DNA of 64,000 nucleotides, from the NCBI GenBank assembly GCA_019155205.2, contig JAHNZQ020003149.1, positions 1,080,830-1,144,829 of the forward strand. Direction: 5' to 3'. Both the position numbers and the translations under genes were made by a program. Below, piece after piece: positions 24,564-34,543 of this stretch. Within the stretch, counting starts at the first letter, position 1; every line of letters begins with the position of its first letter. This stretch comes from Gracilaria vermiculophylla. Lineage: Eukaryota > Rhodophyta > Florideophyceae > Gracilariales > Gracilariaceae. The notes beneath the pieces were generated by a model, which made no database searches, was not told the origin of the DNA, and was given only the letters and a program-made list of their open reading frames with translations.

Positions 24564-25117
24564 TGTAGTACATTGGATCCCAAGGTGATATTGGCGTGTG
24601 GCTTTCTGACGGGATATTCTCAAGGAGGGTTCGTATTTTATTAACTGAACCGCGTAGTGCACTATAAAGCCCTCGTGCGCTACAGTAAACTTGAAGAACG
24701 GTAGAATTCAAATTCATTTTAGTTCATTGGTGCAGCTAAGTACTAGAGTAATGAGACCTGCCGAGGCGGGCTTCCGGAGTGGTACTTACTCCGGCGGTTC
24801 GAGCTCCATTTCTAAGGAAAGAAACCAAGCACCCTTGAGTCGTCATCTATTTTTTCGGTTGGAGAATCTCCTCGAACATTTTCAGGTTTCTAAGTCACCG
24901 ATATCCAGGTCTTCTCGTAGCAGTACCTAAAGGAACATTGCCCGTCCAGTAAATCCCCTTCTTCGCTTGAAGTTTGCAGATCGCCTTTCAGGACTCCCTC
25001 GACTCGTGAGAGTAATTACAGGAGACCACCTCTAGGAACTCGGGCCTTTAAAGTCACCAAAAACCCCTGGCAGACGTTGTGCGGTACCACCTCGAAAGGA
25101 AAACTGAAAGCACAACA
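24564..25117 (+). repeat. 3' LTR of gypsy copy 3
   Basis: A 554-bp LTR with TG...CA ends, in the same orientation as 16942-17469. It lies about 735 bp beyond the antisense ORF, close to the 650 bp seen in copy 2. The polypurine tract is not recognisable here. Confidence 0.75.
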
Positions 25118-25686
25118 GTACTCCTCGGCAGCATTGTGCGCGCGGAAATTAAACCGGACACAATGTGGGGGTTTTCTTCGCGGGACATAGGGCAATGGTA
25201 TTGCTCTAAGTCATCTTTTCAATGGGTGACTGCCGCTTGTGTCCTGTGATTACTGCATCTGACTGGAACGGAGAATGCTGAGGTGGAAGACGTAATGCCA
25301 ATAGAGTGCAAAACCCAGCTTTCACACGCATTCCCTCTTGTACACACCGTTTCGCAATAAGAAAATTTTATCCTTCTGGATGATCACGGTTTTATCTCAT
25401 GTTCACCCGTCAAACTACAGATCATTTGTTGTATACATTTCACGGAGCCCGGACTGCAGAAGGTGGTCGCAAGGTCCTGCGTTGCACCAAGAACACCAGT
25501 TCGTCTCTTTTCCTCGACATCTACCTCTTGCTGTTCTCTGTTTCAAACAGTGAAATATAAATTTCGTTGTTCCACTTGCAAGCGAAACAACTCTTATTTA
25601 TCTCTAGCTTGCACTGCCCTGGATGTGCAGAGGACGTTTGCAGCAAATTATTCTAGTGCAGTACTCCATAGAGGATATAACCACGA
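25118..25686. other. spacer between LTRs, no gene seen
   Basis: 569 bp between the 3' LTR of gypsy copy 3 and an inverted LTR. No similarity to the other repeats here and no recognisable coding sequence. Confidence 0.5.
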
Positions 25687-26870
25687 TGTGCGGTACCGTC
25701 AGTTCTCCTTTCGAGGTGGTAGCGCACAGCGTCGTTTTGGAGTTTTCTATGACTGCAAAGGCACGAGTTCCTAAAGATGGTCTCCTGTAATCACTCTCAC
25801 GAGCTGGGGTAAACCTGAAAGGCGATCTGCAAACGCCAGGCGAAGAAAAGGGTTCATAGGACGGACAATACTCCTACAGGCGCTGCTACGAGGTGACCTG
25901 ATGATCGGTGCCTTAGAAACCTAAGAATGTTTTACGACAGCCTCCAACCGAAAAAGTAGATGATGAATCAAGGGTGCTTGGTTTCTTTTCTTAGAGGTGG
26001 ATCTCGAACCGGTGGATTAAGTACCACGCCGAAAGCCCGCCTCGGCAGGTCTCATTACTGTAGTAATTAGCTGCACCAATGAACTAAAATAAATCTGAAT
26101 TCTACCGTCCTTCAGGGCTACTCTAGCACGCATGGGACTAATAATGCACCACGTGGCCCAGTTGATAAAATACGGGCCCTCCTTAGGAATACCCCGTCGT
26201 AAAGCCGCATGACAATATGACCTCAGGATCCACTGTACTAGACGAAGTATGTTTGAACTTTCCTCTCGCGACGTTGTTCAGGGGTAGACCCTTGCTCAGG
26301 CAAGGCACAAGAGCCAGGCGTAACTCCGGAAGCAAGCCGTCGGAACTGATCCAGGATGTAGGCGAATGGAGAAACTGGGAATCTGGCAAGTCCTATGCTT
26401 GAGGCAGTTTCCATAAGTACGATGAGGTTTCCCTGTAATATGACGGGCTATCTCGGCGAGGCCAGGTAATATATTGAGCCGTGGGGATATGGGGCAAACC
26501 GTGTTGAGCGGGTGTTGTAGGTTGTCCAAAAGGGGTAAACCGGAGTCCCGGTGTGGATAAACTCTTACGAAGGCGAGCCTGAAAGAAGGAATGAATAGTC
26601 CAGAAAATGGTTCTCGACGTCACGGGCTGTTGACTTCCTAAGTTCCCGGCGTACTTCTCCAAGGTGGAGAGATATACCCGCATGGGCGACAGGTTTAGAC
26701 TAAAGATCCCGCTTGATGCGGTTTATTGGGTGTGATGGCCGAAATGCCATCGCGCTAAGTACTGTAGCTCGAGGGCTGAAAAGACCATAAAAGCTCAATA
26801 AATAAAATATCGAAAATAATAAATCAACCGTGCAAGGCAGGCGCCAACCGGCGCCCACACTGTAGCCTTC
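25687..26870 (-). repeat. right arm of the long inverted repeat (LTR plus unique part)
   Basis: An inverted LTR (25687-26242) followed by about 630 bp that are the reverse complement of 16310-16941. The LTR ends are slightly damaged and no target duplication is evident. See the left arm at 16310-17469. Confidence 0.7.
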
Positions 26871-28135
26871 GGGCCGCGTGACTTCCGCACGCATTCCACA
26901 GCGCGTGAAACGCGCCACGTCGGATAATTCGGAATCCACCGCGCAAACGGACGCAAGTTGCCCTTGCGACATTACCCTTCTCATAAATATGGCCTAACCG
27001 GAAGGCGGGAAACAGGCAAAATGCCGAAAAAAACCCCCCCCTGGAGGACGTTCCAATTCAATTATTTTCATAAAGAACCAGACCAAACTTATGTAGCTTC
27101 ATACACAAACGCACTAATCTTGCTTTAATAAAAACCTAAATTTGTAAGGCGTTGTGTTATGTCCTCTATCTCAAAACGGGCATTCCCAACGCTTCCTCTA
27201 CATGCACTTGCAACGACGAATGAAAATAATTAAAAGCATCTTTATAGGAACCCTTCAGTTTTGAGTTAGGAATTGGGGTGATCATGCTCTCACTACAAAT
27301 TCAAACTTCATATCCCGCAATCTAGATTTCCTGTCGTAGACCTCGTTCTTGTATATAATTTTCCAAGCTAGATAGTGCCTGCGCCAAAGCACCATGCGCT
27401 GACCCGACGCAGCTTGCCGAATAACTACGGAATGAATATCATAAGTCTTGCAACGCCTGTACTGGTAAGGCAACAAATCCTTTGCGGCAACAATAAGAAG
27501 CAGAATTGAGGTATCGCGCTAATTTTCGAATTCAAATGGATATAAGATCTAAGGCCATAATGCAATCTGTCAGTGGACGTGCCGGTGACCGAGAATAATG
27601 GAAATCTTCTACGAGCTTGTGAAGTTCGTCGAAGTTGTTAGGAATCCCAGTGAATCTAGGCAAACTAATCAAAACGAGAAACGCGTCATTAAACTTTTGA
27701 TACACTGTTGTTGCACCAACTCGAAAACACATCATAATATCTGAGTAACTGGCGCTAGCAAGCATGCGCAGCGTTATTTCTAATCTTATGTTAGAGAGTT
27801 TCAGCAACTCAACTGTGGGTAGATTGTGGGTAACATGGCATGGCACGTATGACATGTGGCCGATCTGGACCAAGTCGACCGGAAATTCCTACCTGTAAAT
27901 CGTTCAGAGAGGCTCTGTACCGAAAAACTTTTGGTGCCATATGCTCCACGTATTAGCCCAGCCACACCACGCACGCTGCTTGGAGCGCCTGGTTTCCGTT
28001 GTCACGCGGGGAGAATCGGCCTTTGTGAAGCGCATCGTCTCCTACCCGAGCGCTCTTCGTTATCTGCGCCTGCGAGTGTCCTGTTACGCGAGGCCCCCCC
28101 ATGCTCCCCATTTCCGTTCTCCAACCAGCGAGAAT

Positions 28136-29110
28136 ATGGCAGCCGGCGAGGCTCCTTAACCTCCCACATCCCGTCCTCATGGACATTCACTGCAAGCGGG
28201 CGCTACTAATTCAGTTACAGAGGAGTCCTCCATCGAATCTGGCGCCCACGCGTCAAGCCCAATCGTCAGCCCATCCCCCGCTGCGGCCATAAACCGCCGG
28301 GTGAAGTGGGATGGAACAGGTGCAGACCTGCTTTATGCGCGTGCTGTGAGAAGTGCAGGAGCGCATCTCGCCAAGTGGAGAGAAGGCGACCAAATGTATA
28401 CAAAAGCGGTTGAACTTTTACACGCGCAACCGAGCCAGCCGTTTGAGACAAACTGCAATAACATCAAGGACCGGTTTTTCCTGCTGACGGAGCGTTTTAA
28501 AAAGAAAGACGCAGCCCTAGCCAGCCAGTCGGGCACGACGGAGGTGCAGGAGGGGCTGTCAAACCTCCTGGTGGATGCCGCCGCGGCCGTGAATGACGCA
28601 CGCTTGGCAGCAATGAAAACAAAAGAGAAGAAGAGGAAGGTCGAAGATGACCTCTCTCGTGCGGTGGCGGCCGTTTGAGATGTATCGCACATGCGTTGCA
28701 CTCGTCGGAACAACAGGGACCTTGATAAGTACATGGAGGGCCTTGACGTAGAAGATGAGTCGGAGGGCGACGGAATTTCAACGGTGGCAAAGCGTCGACG
28801 ACGTTGTGACGATGCAGTGGAGGAAAAAGAAAACGCTCTTATCGACCTCGTCAAGCCCGACGTCCCGAAATGCCGTGAAGTTGAGAGGCGTAGATGCGCC
28901 ACTGCGGAGAAGCGCTTGGAATTGGATCATCGCCGCTTTCAACACGAGTTAGACATGGATGTGGCACGACGCCAGCGAGAGGCAGTTGTAGACCTTGCTC
29001 GTGCTGAAGCTTCCACAGATGCTGCAGATGTGTCCATGGCCAATCTAGAGAAGCGCACGCAGACCCTTGTGCTGATCGCGGAGCTCGTGCGCAGTGTCAG
29101 GAAGAACTGA
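28136..29110 (+). pseudogene. Harbinger-associated Myb/SANT-like protein, two nonsense codons
   Basis: The frame starts at an ATG at 28136, with a TAA at 28157 and a TGA at 28676, and ends at 29108. After a Ser/Pro-rich leader, residues 50-130 (VKWDGTGADLLYARAV...IKDRFFLLTERFKKKD) look like a trihelix/SANT-like DNA-binding domain of the type carried by Harbinger elements. A charged coiled-coil-like C-terminus rich in Glu, Arg and Lys follows. The second protein of such elements binds DNA and helps import the transposase. It lies tail to tail with the transposase gene. Confidence 0.6.
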
Positions 29111-29321
29111 AAAAGTGTTGGTGTGTTGGAGGATAAGAAGACGTTATGAGTGCCTACCACCGCGCTCACTAACCGAGGCGAGAAAGCCGTTGCTCGGTGA
29201 GCGGGCGCGCCGTCGATGGCCGTAGCACCTGCTGCCGCTGCTGCCGAATTAAATTCTCTTGCACAATCCCTCAGAGTCCTTGTGACTTTGCCACGTTCGC
29301 GTCTCTTCGTAATCTTCTTTA

Positions 29322-30467
29322 TTATGCGCTGATAGACAGGTAGCTCTCAAGAGAGGAGGGCGTGCAGTCAAAGAACGTCGCTCTCTGGACACAGTACAAG
29401 CAACAACAAATGTTCCATAGGAAAATAGCAGCGGTGCAGACAGTACCAACAGGGTCGTCGTTGATCTTGGGTTTTTGCGAAAAGTCGAGAATGGAAAAGA
29501 CCTGATTCAGTTCCTTGTACTCACATTCGACTGACACTCGGACGTTTGCCATCTCCGTGTTGAAAGACTCTTTTCCGTCGTTCAGAACATCGGCTGCGTC
29601 GGCTGGGAACGCCACATGCATCCACGGTCGAGCCAGGCAGGCCTTGTCCCCAAACAGATAATGCTGTGCATCTCCTACCAACAGGCCTGAATACAACATG
29701 TCGTCCATTCCAGATTCTCTGAAGAGCGTGATATCCTGGCGCCTTCCCTCCGTGGGTCCGGCCAAGTGAAAAAGGAGCCCATCTGGGGTCAACACGGACT
29801 GAAACTTCAGCATGTGCTTGCGCATGTGCCCGATGCACACGCTCCGCTGCATTGCATGCCCAGGTCATGCAATAGAGATCCCTGTGCCGTAGATAAAGCC
29901 AACGCAGTTGTCAAACGCCCCGTTTTTTCGAGAACAGCTTCTGCATACGTGCCCGCCCGCTCTTGCATCAAATCCTCCCTCCACTGGCACAAAGCACCAC
30001 TCCACCGCTCAGTCATCAGCTCGATGGTCTCGTAGAAGATCTCGCACAGTGTTGAGCTATTCCGTCCAAACAGTTTTTCGAAGGTACAACAGCGCGCGGG
30101 CGGGAATAGCCGACGCAGCACAATGCACAGGCGCTCTCCAGAAACTAATCTATGTCGACGTTTGAAAGACCCTTCTACCAGCTGCAGTAAACCAGCAATG
30201 CCACCCAGGTCCACGGACCTGAACCTGAAAAGAAACAAGGCGTCTTCAGTGGAAACCCCGTTAACATTAAAACATACACTATAAACCGCCTTCGTACGGC
30301 GGCGCAGAGCTATCAAATCACGCCGGACGAACAGAAAACGGCGCAGTACTGGTCCCAGATCCACGAGACTCGCTCCGGATAAGTGCTTTATCAGCAGCTC
30401 ACGATGCAGGCGCCACCACATGCAGCGCAGCTGCATCAGGTGGTAGTTCTGGATTGCCACCATTTTT
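29322..30467 (-). pseudogene. Harbinger transposase of element 2, inactivated
   Basis: The N-terminal part (about 29890-30467) includes LFGRNSSTLCEIFYETIELM; the C-terminal part (29322-29852) includes GHMRKHMLKFQSVLTPDGL, GPTEGRRQDITLFRESG, FGDKACL and FNTEMANVRVSVECEYKE. These are signatures of DDE superfamily endonuclease transposases. Between them a frameshift and a TGA (about 29872) break the gene, and the first catalytic Asp (FIDGT in active relatives) is Tyr (FIYGT). The LTR inserted at 30468 removed or displaced the N-terminus. Confidence 0.75.
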
Positions 30468-31020
30468 TGTAGTACAGTGGTTCCCAAGGCGATATGGTGG
30501 TGTGGCTTTACGTCGGAATATTACTAAGGAGTGCTCGTGTTTTATTAATTGAGCCACGTGGTGCATCACTCGGCCCACGTACGCTACAGTACCCCTGAGG
30601 AACGGTAGAATTTAGATATATTTTAGTTAATATATGCAGGTAATTACTACAGTAGTGAGACCTGCCGAGGCGGGCTCCCGGCGTGATACTGAATCTGCCG
30701 GTCGAGCTCCACGTCTGAGGAAGTAAACCAAGTACCTTTGAGTCTACATCTATTTCCCCGGTTGGAGACTCTCGTAGAACATCCTTAGGTTTCTAAGCCA
30801 CCGATATTCGAGTCGTCTAGTAGCAGCGCCTGTAGGAGCGTCGTCCGCCCAGTGAACCTCCCTCTCCGCTTGGTGTTTGCGGATCCCCTTTTAGAACTCC
30901 CCCGGCTCGTGACAGCGAGTACCGGAGACCACCTTTAGGAACTCGCGCTTTTGGAGTCAAGAAACACTCCTAACGGATGTTGTGCTCTACTACCTCGAAA
31001 GGAGAACTGACGGTACCACA
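30468..31020 (+). repeat. solo LTR in Harbinger element 2
   Basis: A 553-bp LTR with the best preserved ends of the family, TGTAGTAC...GTACCACA. The five flanking bases are TTTTT on the left and TTGTT on the right, a target duplication with one mismatch. No internal retrotransposon sequence accompanies it. Confidence 0.85.
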
Positions 31021-31739
31021 TTGTTGCAGTGCAGCCAGCGGCTAAGACACAACAGATGTAGCAGGCGCTGAGGCTTGCTTCAAAGACTGCGCGTGGGGTG
31101 AAAAGGTATCCCGGTGGCCGTTCCATGACTCAGCGATTGCTGCGCCGCGGCCTACGACGCATTGAACGAAAAATTCCAGTTCTGAAACTGTTCAGGACAG
31201 TTTTCGTTCAATTTGTTTTCCAGTATGCACAACCTATATTTTACCCACGATTTTACCCACAGTTTGGTGAGAATCTCTACTTGGCGCAACTGCCGTTCGT
31301 CCGAACCGTATACCCATTGATTGATTTTTGCAAACAGCAGGTTCAAATGTAAGAAATAGCCATAAAAAAGTAGTTGTGCCCATGCAAAACGATCTTTCGA
31401 AAAATGATGATTATGCACCTCTGCAAGCTGCCTGAAATTCTCATTTTGTCTCATAGGAAGCTTGAGATGATGAAACTGTTGGACAGCATGTGGCTGTGGC
31501 CGTTGAAGAATATTTACTGCAACTAGTGCAGAAGAAGCCGCAACAATTACAGATTGACTGTTCCTGCTTTTGAGCATATTGGAACAGTCATTTTCTGTTT
31601 TCGTACTTAAACTGGCCACAAAATAGAAACAGTGCGTTTCGAAAACATACAACCTCCTAAAAAGTGCGCCAAAACTGTACTGTAGGCTAAATTCTGCACA
31701 TAGTCTATATAGAATCCTTTCAAAAAGATATGTACACCG

Positions 31740-32688
31740 TCGTTTTTCTAGTAAAACTGGCTCGAGGCCCTCCACTTTCAAAGAAAGAAGAACTCTAAAT
31801 CGTAAACTCAAACGCCAAAAAGCACTCTAATAGTGCTAGTGCTCGAAAAGTAAAGCGTTCTAGGGTAACAGTTGCTACTGTTCTCAATACTCCGACTCTT
31901 ATGGATTAAAAAAATCTCCAGGACGCCTTGATAAGCTCCGTCCGGCAGACAAAAGAGGAATTAAAAGAGAGTTGTGCATAAGAAAAGTACCGGACAAAAC
32001 AATTAAAGTAAATCTCAATCTTAACGTTTCGAAAACAACTATATGGAGGCAGGTAAAGTACACAAATTCATTTAAGTATAAAAAACTTAAAAAAACGTTC
32101 TTTCTGCAAGACTGCGACAAACAAAAGAGAGTTGAGTGGTGTGCTGGAAAAGCCATCTGCAAGAAACAATGGAAAGAAGGTTATTTTTACTGTTGAAAAA
32201 AGAAGTTCAATTTAGACGGCCCAGATTGCTACAAAGTTTATCAGCATAATCTTTGTAATGAGCGTGATAAATTATATACCAGGCATTCTTGTGAAGGCTC
32301 TGTGATGGTCTGGGCGGGCATTTCTAAAAAAGATCTGAATAAAATTGCATTTATTTAAACAATCATGAACGCGGAAAAATATCACGAAGATATATATAAT
32401 TATTTGCTTGTTCATGTTTTCATGAAGATAATTTCATTTTTCAACAGGAAAATGCGCCAGTATAAACTACATATTTAATCCAAAACTTGGCTACAGGAGT
32501 CAGAGGTGTCTGTTTTATTGTATCTGGTGTGCTCATCAGATGTGAAACCAATCAAAAACGTTTCGGAACTGCTGGCGAGGGTGGGTTTTCCGCAAAGAAG
32601 GCCATTTCAGACAGTTTTTGATTATAAAAACTGTATTAAACATTACAGGAAACCCATACCAGTTTCAAGTGTAGAAAAGTACATCAAT
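31740..32688 (+). pseudogene. Tc1/mariner transposase relic 2
   Basis: Frames carry the helix-turn-helix region, the first catalytic block KKKFNLDGPD, GSVMVWAGISKKDL, and FQQENAPV followed by a stop, where the second catalytic Asp is Glu. The last block reads KPIKN, with Lys at the third catalytic position as in element 1. At least four stops and several frame changes are present. Confidence 0.8.
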
Positions 32689-33080
32689 AGAGAGTTTCAG
32701 CAAATCAATTGTGGGTACAATCGTGGAAAGAATATGGGTTGTACGTACCGGAAAAACAATTGAATGAAAATTGTCCTGAAGAGTTTCAGCACTAGATCTT
32801 TTCGTTCAATGCGTGGTAGGCTGCGGCATAGACATCGCTGCGTCACGGAACGGCNNNNNNNNNNNNNNNNNNNNNNNNNNNNNNNNNNNNNNNNNNNNNN
32901 NNNNNNNNNNNNNNNNNNNNNNNNNNNNNNNNNNNNNNNNNNNNNNNNNNNNNNACAGAGCCTCTCCGAACGATTTACTGGTAGGAATTGTCGGTCGGCT
33001 TGGCCCAGATCGGCCACATGTCATACGTGCCGTGCCACGCTACCCACAATCTACCCACAGTTGAGTTGCTGAAACTCTCT
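32689..33080 (-). mobile_element. PIF/Harbinger-type element 3, interrupted by the assembly gap
   Basis: Its left end matches the right end of element 2 (compare 32689-32854 with the reverse complement of 31110-31278) and its right end matches the left end of element 2 (32955-33080 against 27793-27920), so it lies in the opposite orientation. It is flanked by AAT on both sides (32686-32688 and 33081-33083), a 3-bp target duplication typical of the superfamily. The comparable uninterrupted mariner sequence in element 1 has AAT once. What lies in the gap is unknown. Confidence 0.8.
32855..32954. other. assembly gap of 100 N
   Basis: Exactly 100 N, a conventional placeholder, inside Harbinger element 3. 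The true length may be anything from a short deletion derivative to about 3 kb. Confidence 0.95.
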
Positions 33081-33303
33081 AATTCCATGCCGAAACTATT
33101 CATTAGCGTTATACAGCAAAAAGGATGCAAAACAAACCATTGAGCATTGCGCAGTAAAGGTTTTGTTATTGATTATTATATGTTTCTGAAACGGTTTTTT
33201 GACTTTACTTTTCTCTGAATTTTATTTTTGTCGGCGTACAGTATACATTTTTTGGTTTTTTTTTGAGATTTCAGAGCATGTCGTATGTTTTTGAAACAGT
33301 CTG

Positions 33304-34543
33304 TATACCCCTTCTCCGACGTGATCTTAGCATATAACAGAATTTAGAGCGTGTTGCGGACGACTTCAATGCTTGGTAAATCCTTCAAAAGGTTTATTGT
33401 GAACCTGTGTGGTAGATACGGCTCCAGTCTGCTCGGCTGAGAGCAGCAACTAATATATAAATCTCAACAAAGCACACACATTCATCAGCTTGTTCGGAAA
33501 GCCCCTCAGATTATCGAGAAAAGGCCCTGTCTTTGCCTGCGAAGGATAAAAAAAGCATACTTTACGTTTTACTAGTCCAAAACTTAATCGCACATTTCCC
33601 ATGAGGCAAACAGCAATTTATTTCAGGGCTTTTTTTTGCTTCACGAAATGGTTCTGTCCGCCTGTGAAACGGGGTCCGTAATTAGAAATAACAAAGTTAT
33701 TTACTGGATATTTAATTGTACAGCACACGGCGCTGTTAACGACAAGCACAACAGAAAGCCATCCCTCTGCTTTCGAAGAAAGTATGGTGCCCTTGGTCAG
33801 GGAATGGGCTTCATTGTTAGCGAGATTAGTTCTAACGGCTTCAAGTGGAAGACGCATTATTCATTTGATTGTTACAGAGCTGTACCGCCGAGACTGCTTG
33901 GCAATCGTTTCAGTTTTCGACCGATTGTGAACGAGGCCTTTAACTACAGGTATTGTAATGGGCGAATAACTCAACTGCTGCAAACACCCTCTAACACGGG
34001 ACTCTCGGGACTTTGACCACATGCACTTGTTTCCTCACAACTTTTGTATTGATTTCTTAACTTTGAGAAACGTTCGATCATTGTAGCATGGTGTGAAAGG
34101 AGCAAAGCCAATCTCGGCGTCTTGCTCATAACTTGAATCCACAAAGCCTATTCCCATAAAAATTCTCGTCTTCAGTCTCTTTTTGCAATGTATATGAACC
34201 TTTAATTGTGAACATGCCACATGTAAACGAACTCTTTGAATTAGATCACGAGTACCAACCCGACTTCGCAATCAAGAAGATAATTCCTTGACGGCAGCGG
34301 CTTGCGCTCCAAAAACTGCTGCCGTTGGATAATCACGTCGCCAGACTTGTTCGCAACTAAAATTTATGTGTCATGTTTTAGTTCACTCCCAATCCTGTAG
34401 GGTATCATCTACACCAAAAGTCTACGAGATTGTTAATCAGTTTTCAATACCAACGTGCCATTTATTAGCAGGCGTTCGTGTTAGATGCCTTAGTCACCAT
34501 CTCCAGTAAAAATAATGTACATCGTTTGAAAGGCAACAGTCTT
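33304..34543. other. TE-to-gene transition; possible ISXO2-like transposase fragment at 33618-33857 (-)
   Basis: The only coding trace is a minus-strand frame of 79 residues (33618-33857). Its part TIKYPVNNFV...TGGQNHFVKQKKALK loosely resembles the end of ISXO2-like transposases (VNH..FVDP.TG.HTQ.IE..W...K). The match is by eye and weak. The remaining sequence up to the AAA+ ATPase stop at 34544 shows nothing recognisable. Confidence 0.25.

Larger units (their letters stand above)
16942..25117 (+). mobile_element. Ty3/gypsy chromovirus copy 3, with both LTRs
   Basis: The 5' LTR is 16942-17469 and the 3' LTR 24564-25117, in direct orientation. The four bases before the 5' LTR and after the 3' LTR are both GTAC, a possible short target duplication. 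A candidate primer binding site follows the 5' LTR by 2 nt. Inside are gag, protease and part of RT, then a deletion that joins RT at about 23331 directly to the antisense ORF. Two later insertions are present: a solo LTR (17631-18184) and a mariner (19908-21304). The LTRs are clearly diverged, so the insertion is old. Confidence 0.75.
27793..31278. mobile_element. PIF/Harbinger-type transposon 2 (two convergent genes)
   Basis: The left end is AGAGAGTTTCAGCAACTCAAC and, in reverse complement, the right end is AGAGATTCTCACCAAACTG, followed on both sides by GTGGGTA repeats. Inside are a Myb/SANT-like gene (+) and a DDE transposase gene (-), the usual two-gene set of Harbinger elements. An LTR (30468-31020) is inserted near the transposase start. 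No matching target duplication remains (GTT on one side, ACT on the other). Confidence 0.75.
27050..31629 (-). pseudogene. PIF/Harbinger-type DDE transposase relic 1, split by a second Harbinger
   Basis: A minus-strand transposase of the DDE_Tnp_4 type lies in two pieces, 31279-31629 (N-terminal) and 27050-27792 (rest). Readable blocks are NIRLEITLRMLASASYSDI, RKGFVALPVQAL, IAGYEV and SYKDAFNYFHSS..VHVEEALG, which resemble the DDE_Tnp_4 family with its HSS..VEQAFG end. Stops and frameshifts are frequent, and the first catalytic position (normally ALDG) reads ALDL. Everything between 27793 and 31278 is a later insertion. Confidence 0.65.
31630..33303 (+). mobile_element. Tc1/mariner-type transposon 2
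   Basis: The left end is CAGTGCGTTTCGAAAACAT and, in reverse complement, the right end is CAGACTGTTTCAAAAACATACGACATG. TA follows the right end at 33304-33305. It is the same subfamily as element 1 at 15045-16300 but in the opposite orientation. A Harbinger-type element is inserted at 32689-33080. Confidence 0.8.

Noticed and set aside
16942..25117. Gypsy copy 3 as a retroelement bounded by inverted repeats (DIRS-like)
   Set aside because: The inverted LTR next to gag has its own TGGAT duplication, so it is a later insertion; the true ends are direct LTRs, and the family has a DDE integrase with no sign of a tyrosine recombinase.
24564..26242. Close pairs of LTR and inverted LTR read as foldback transposons with long inverted termini
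   Set aside because: Each copy alone has TG...CA ends, and solo copies with 5-bp target duplications exist, so they are LTRs; the inverted pairs come from nested insertion or local inversion.
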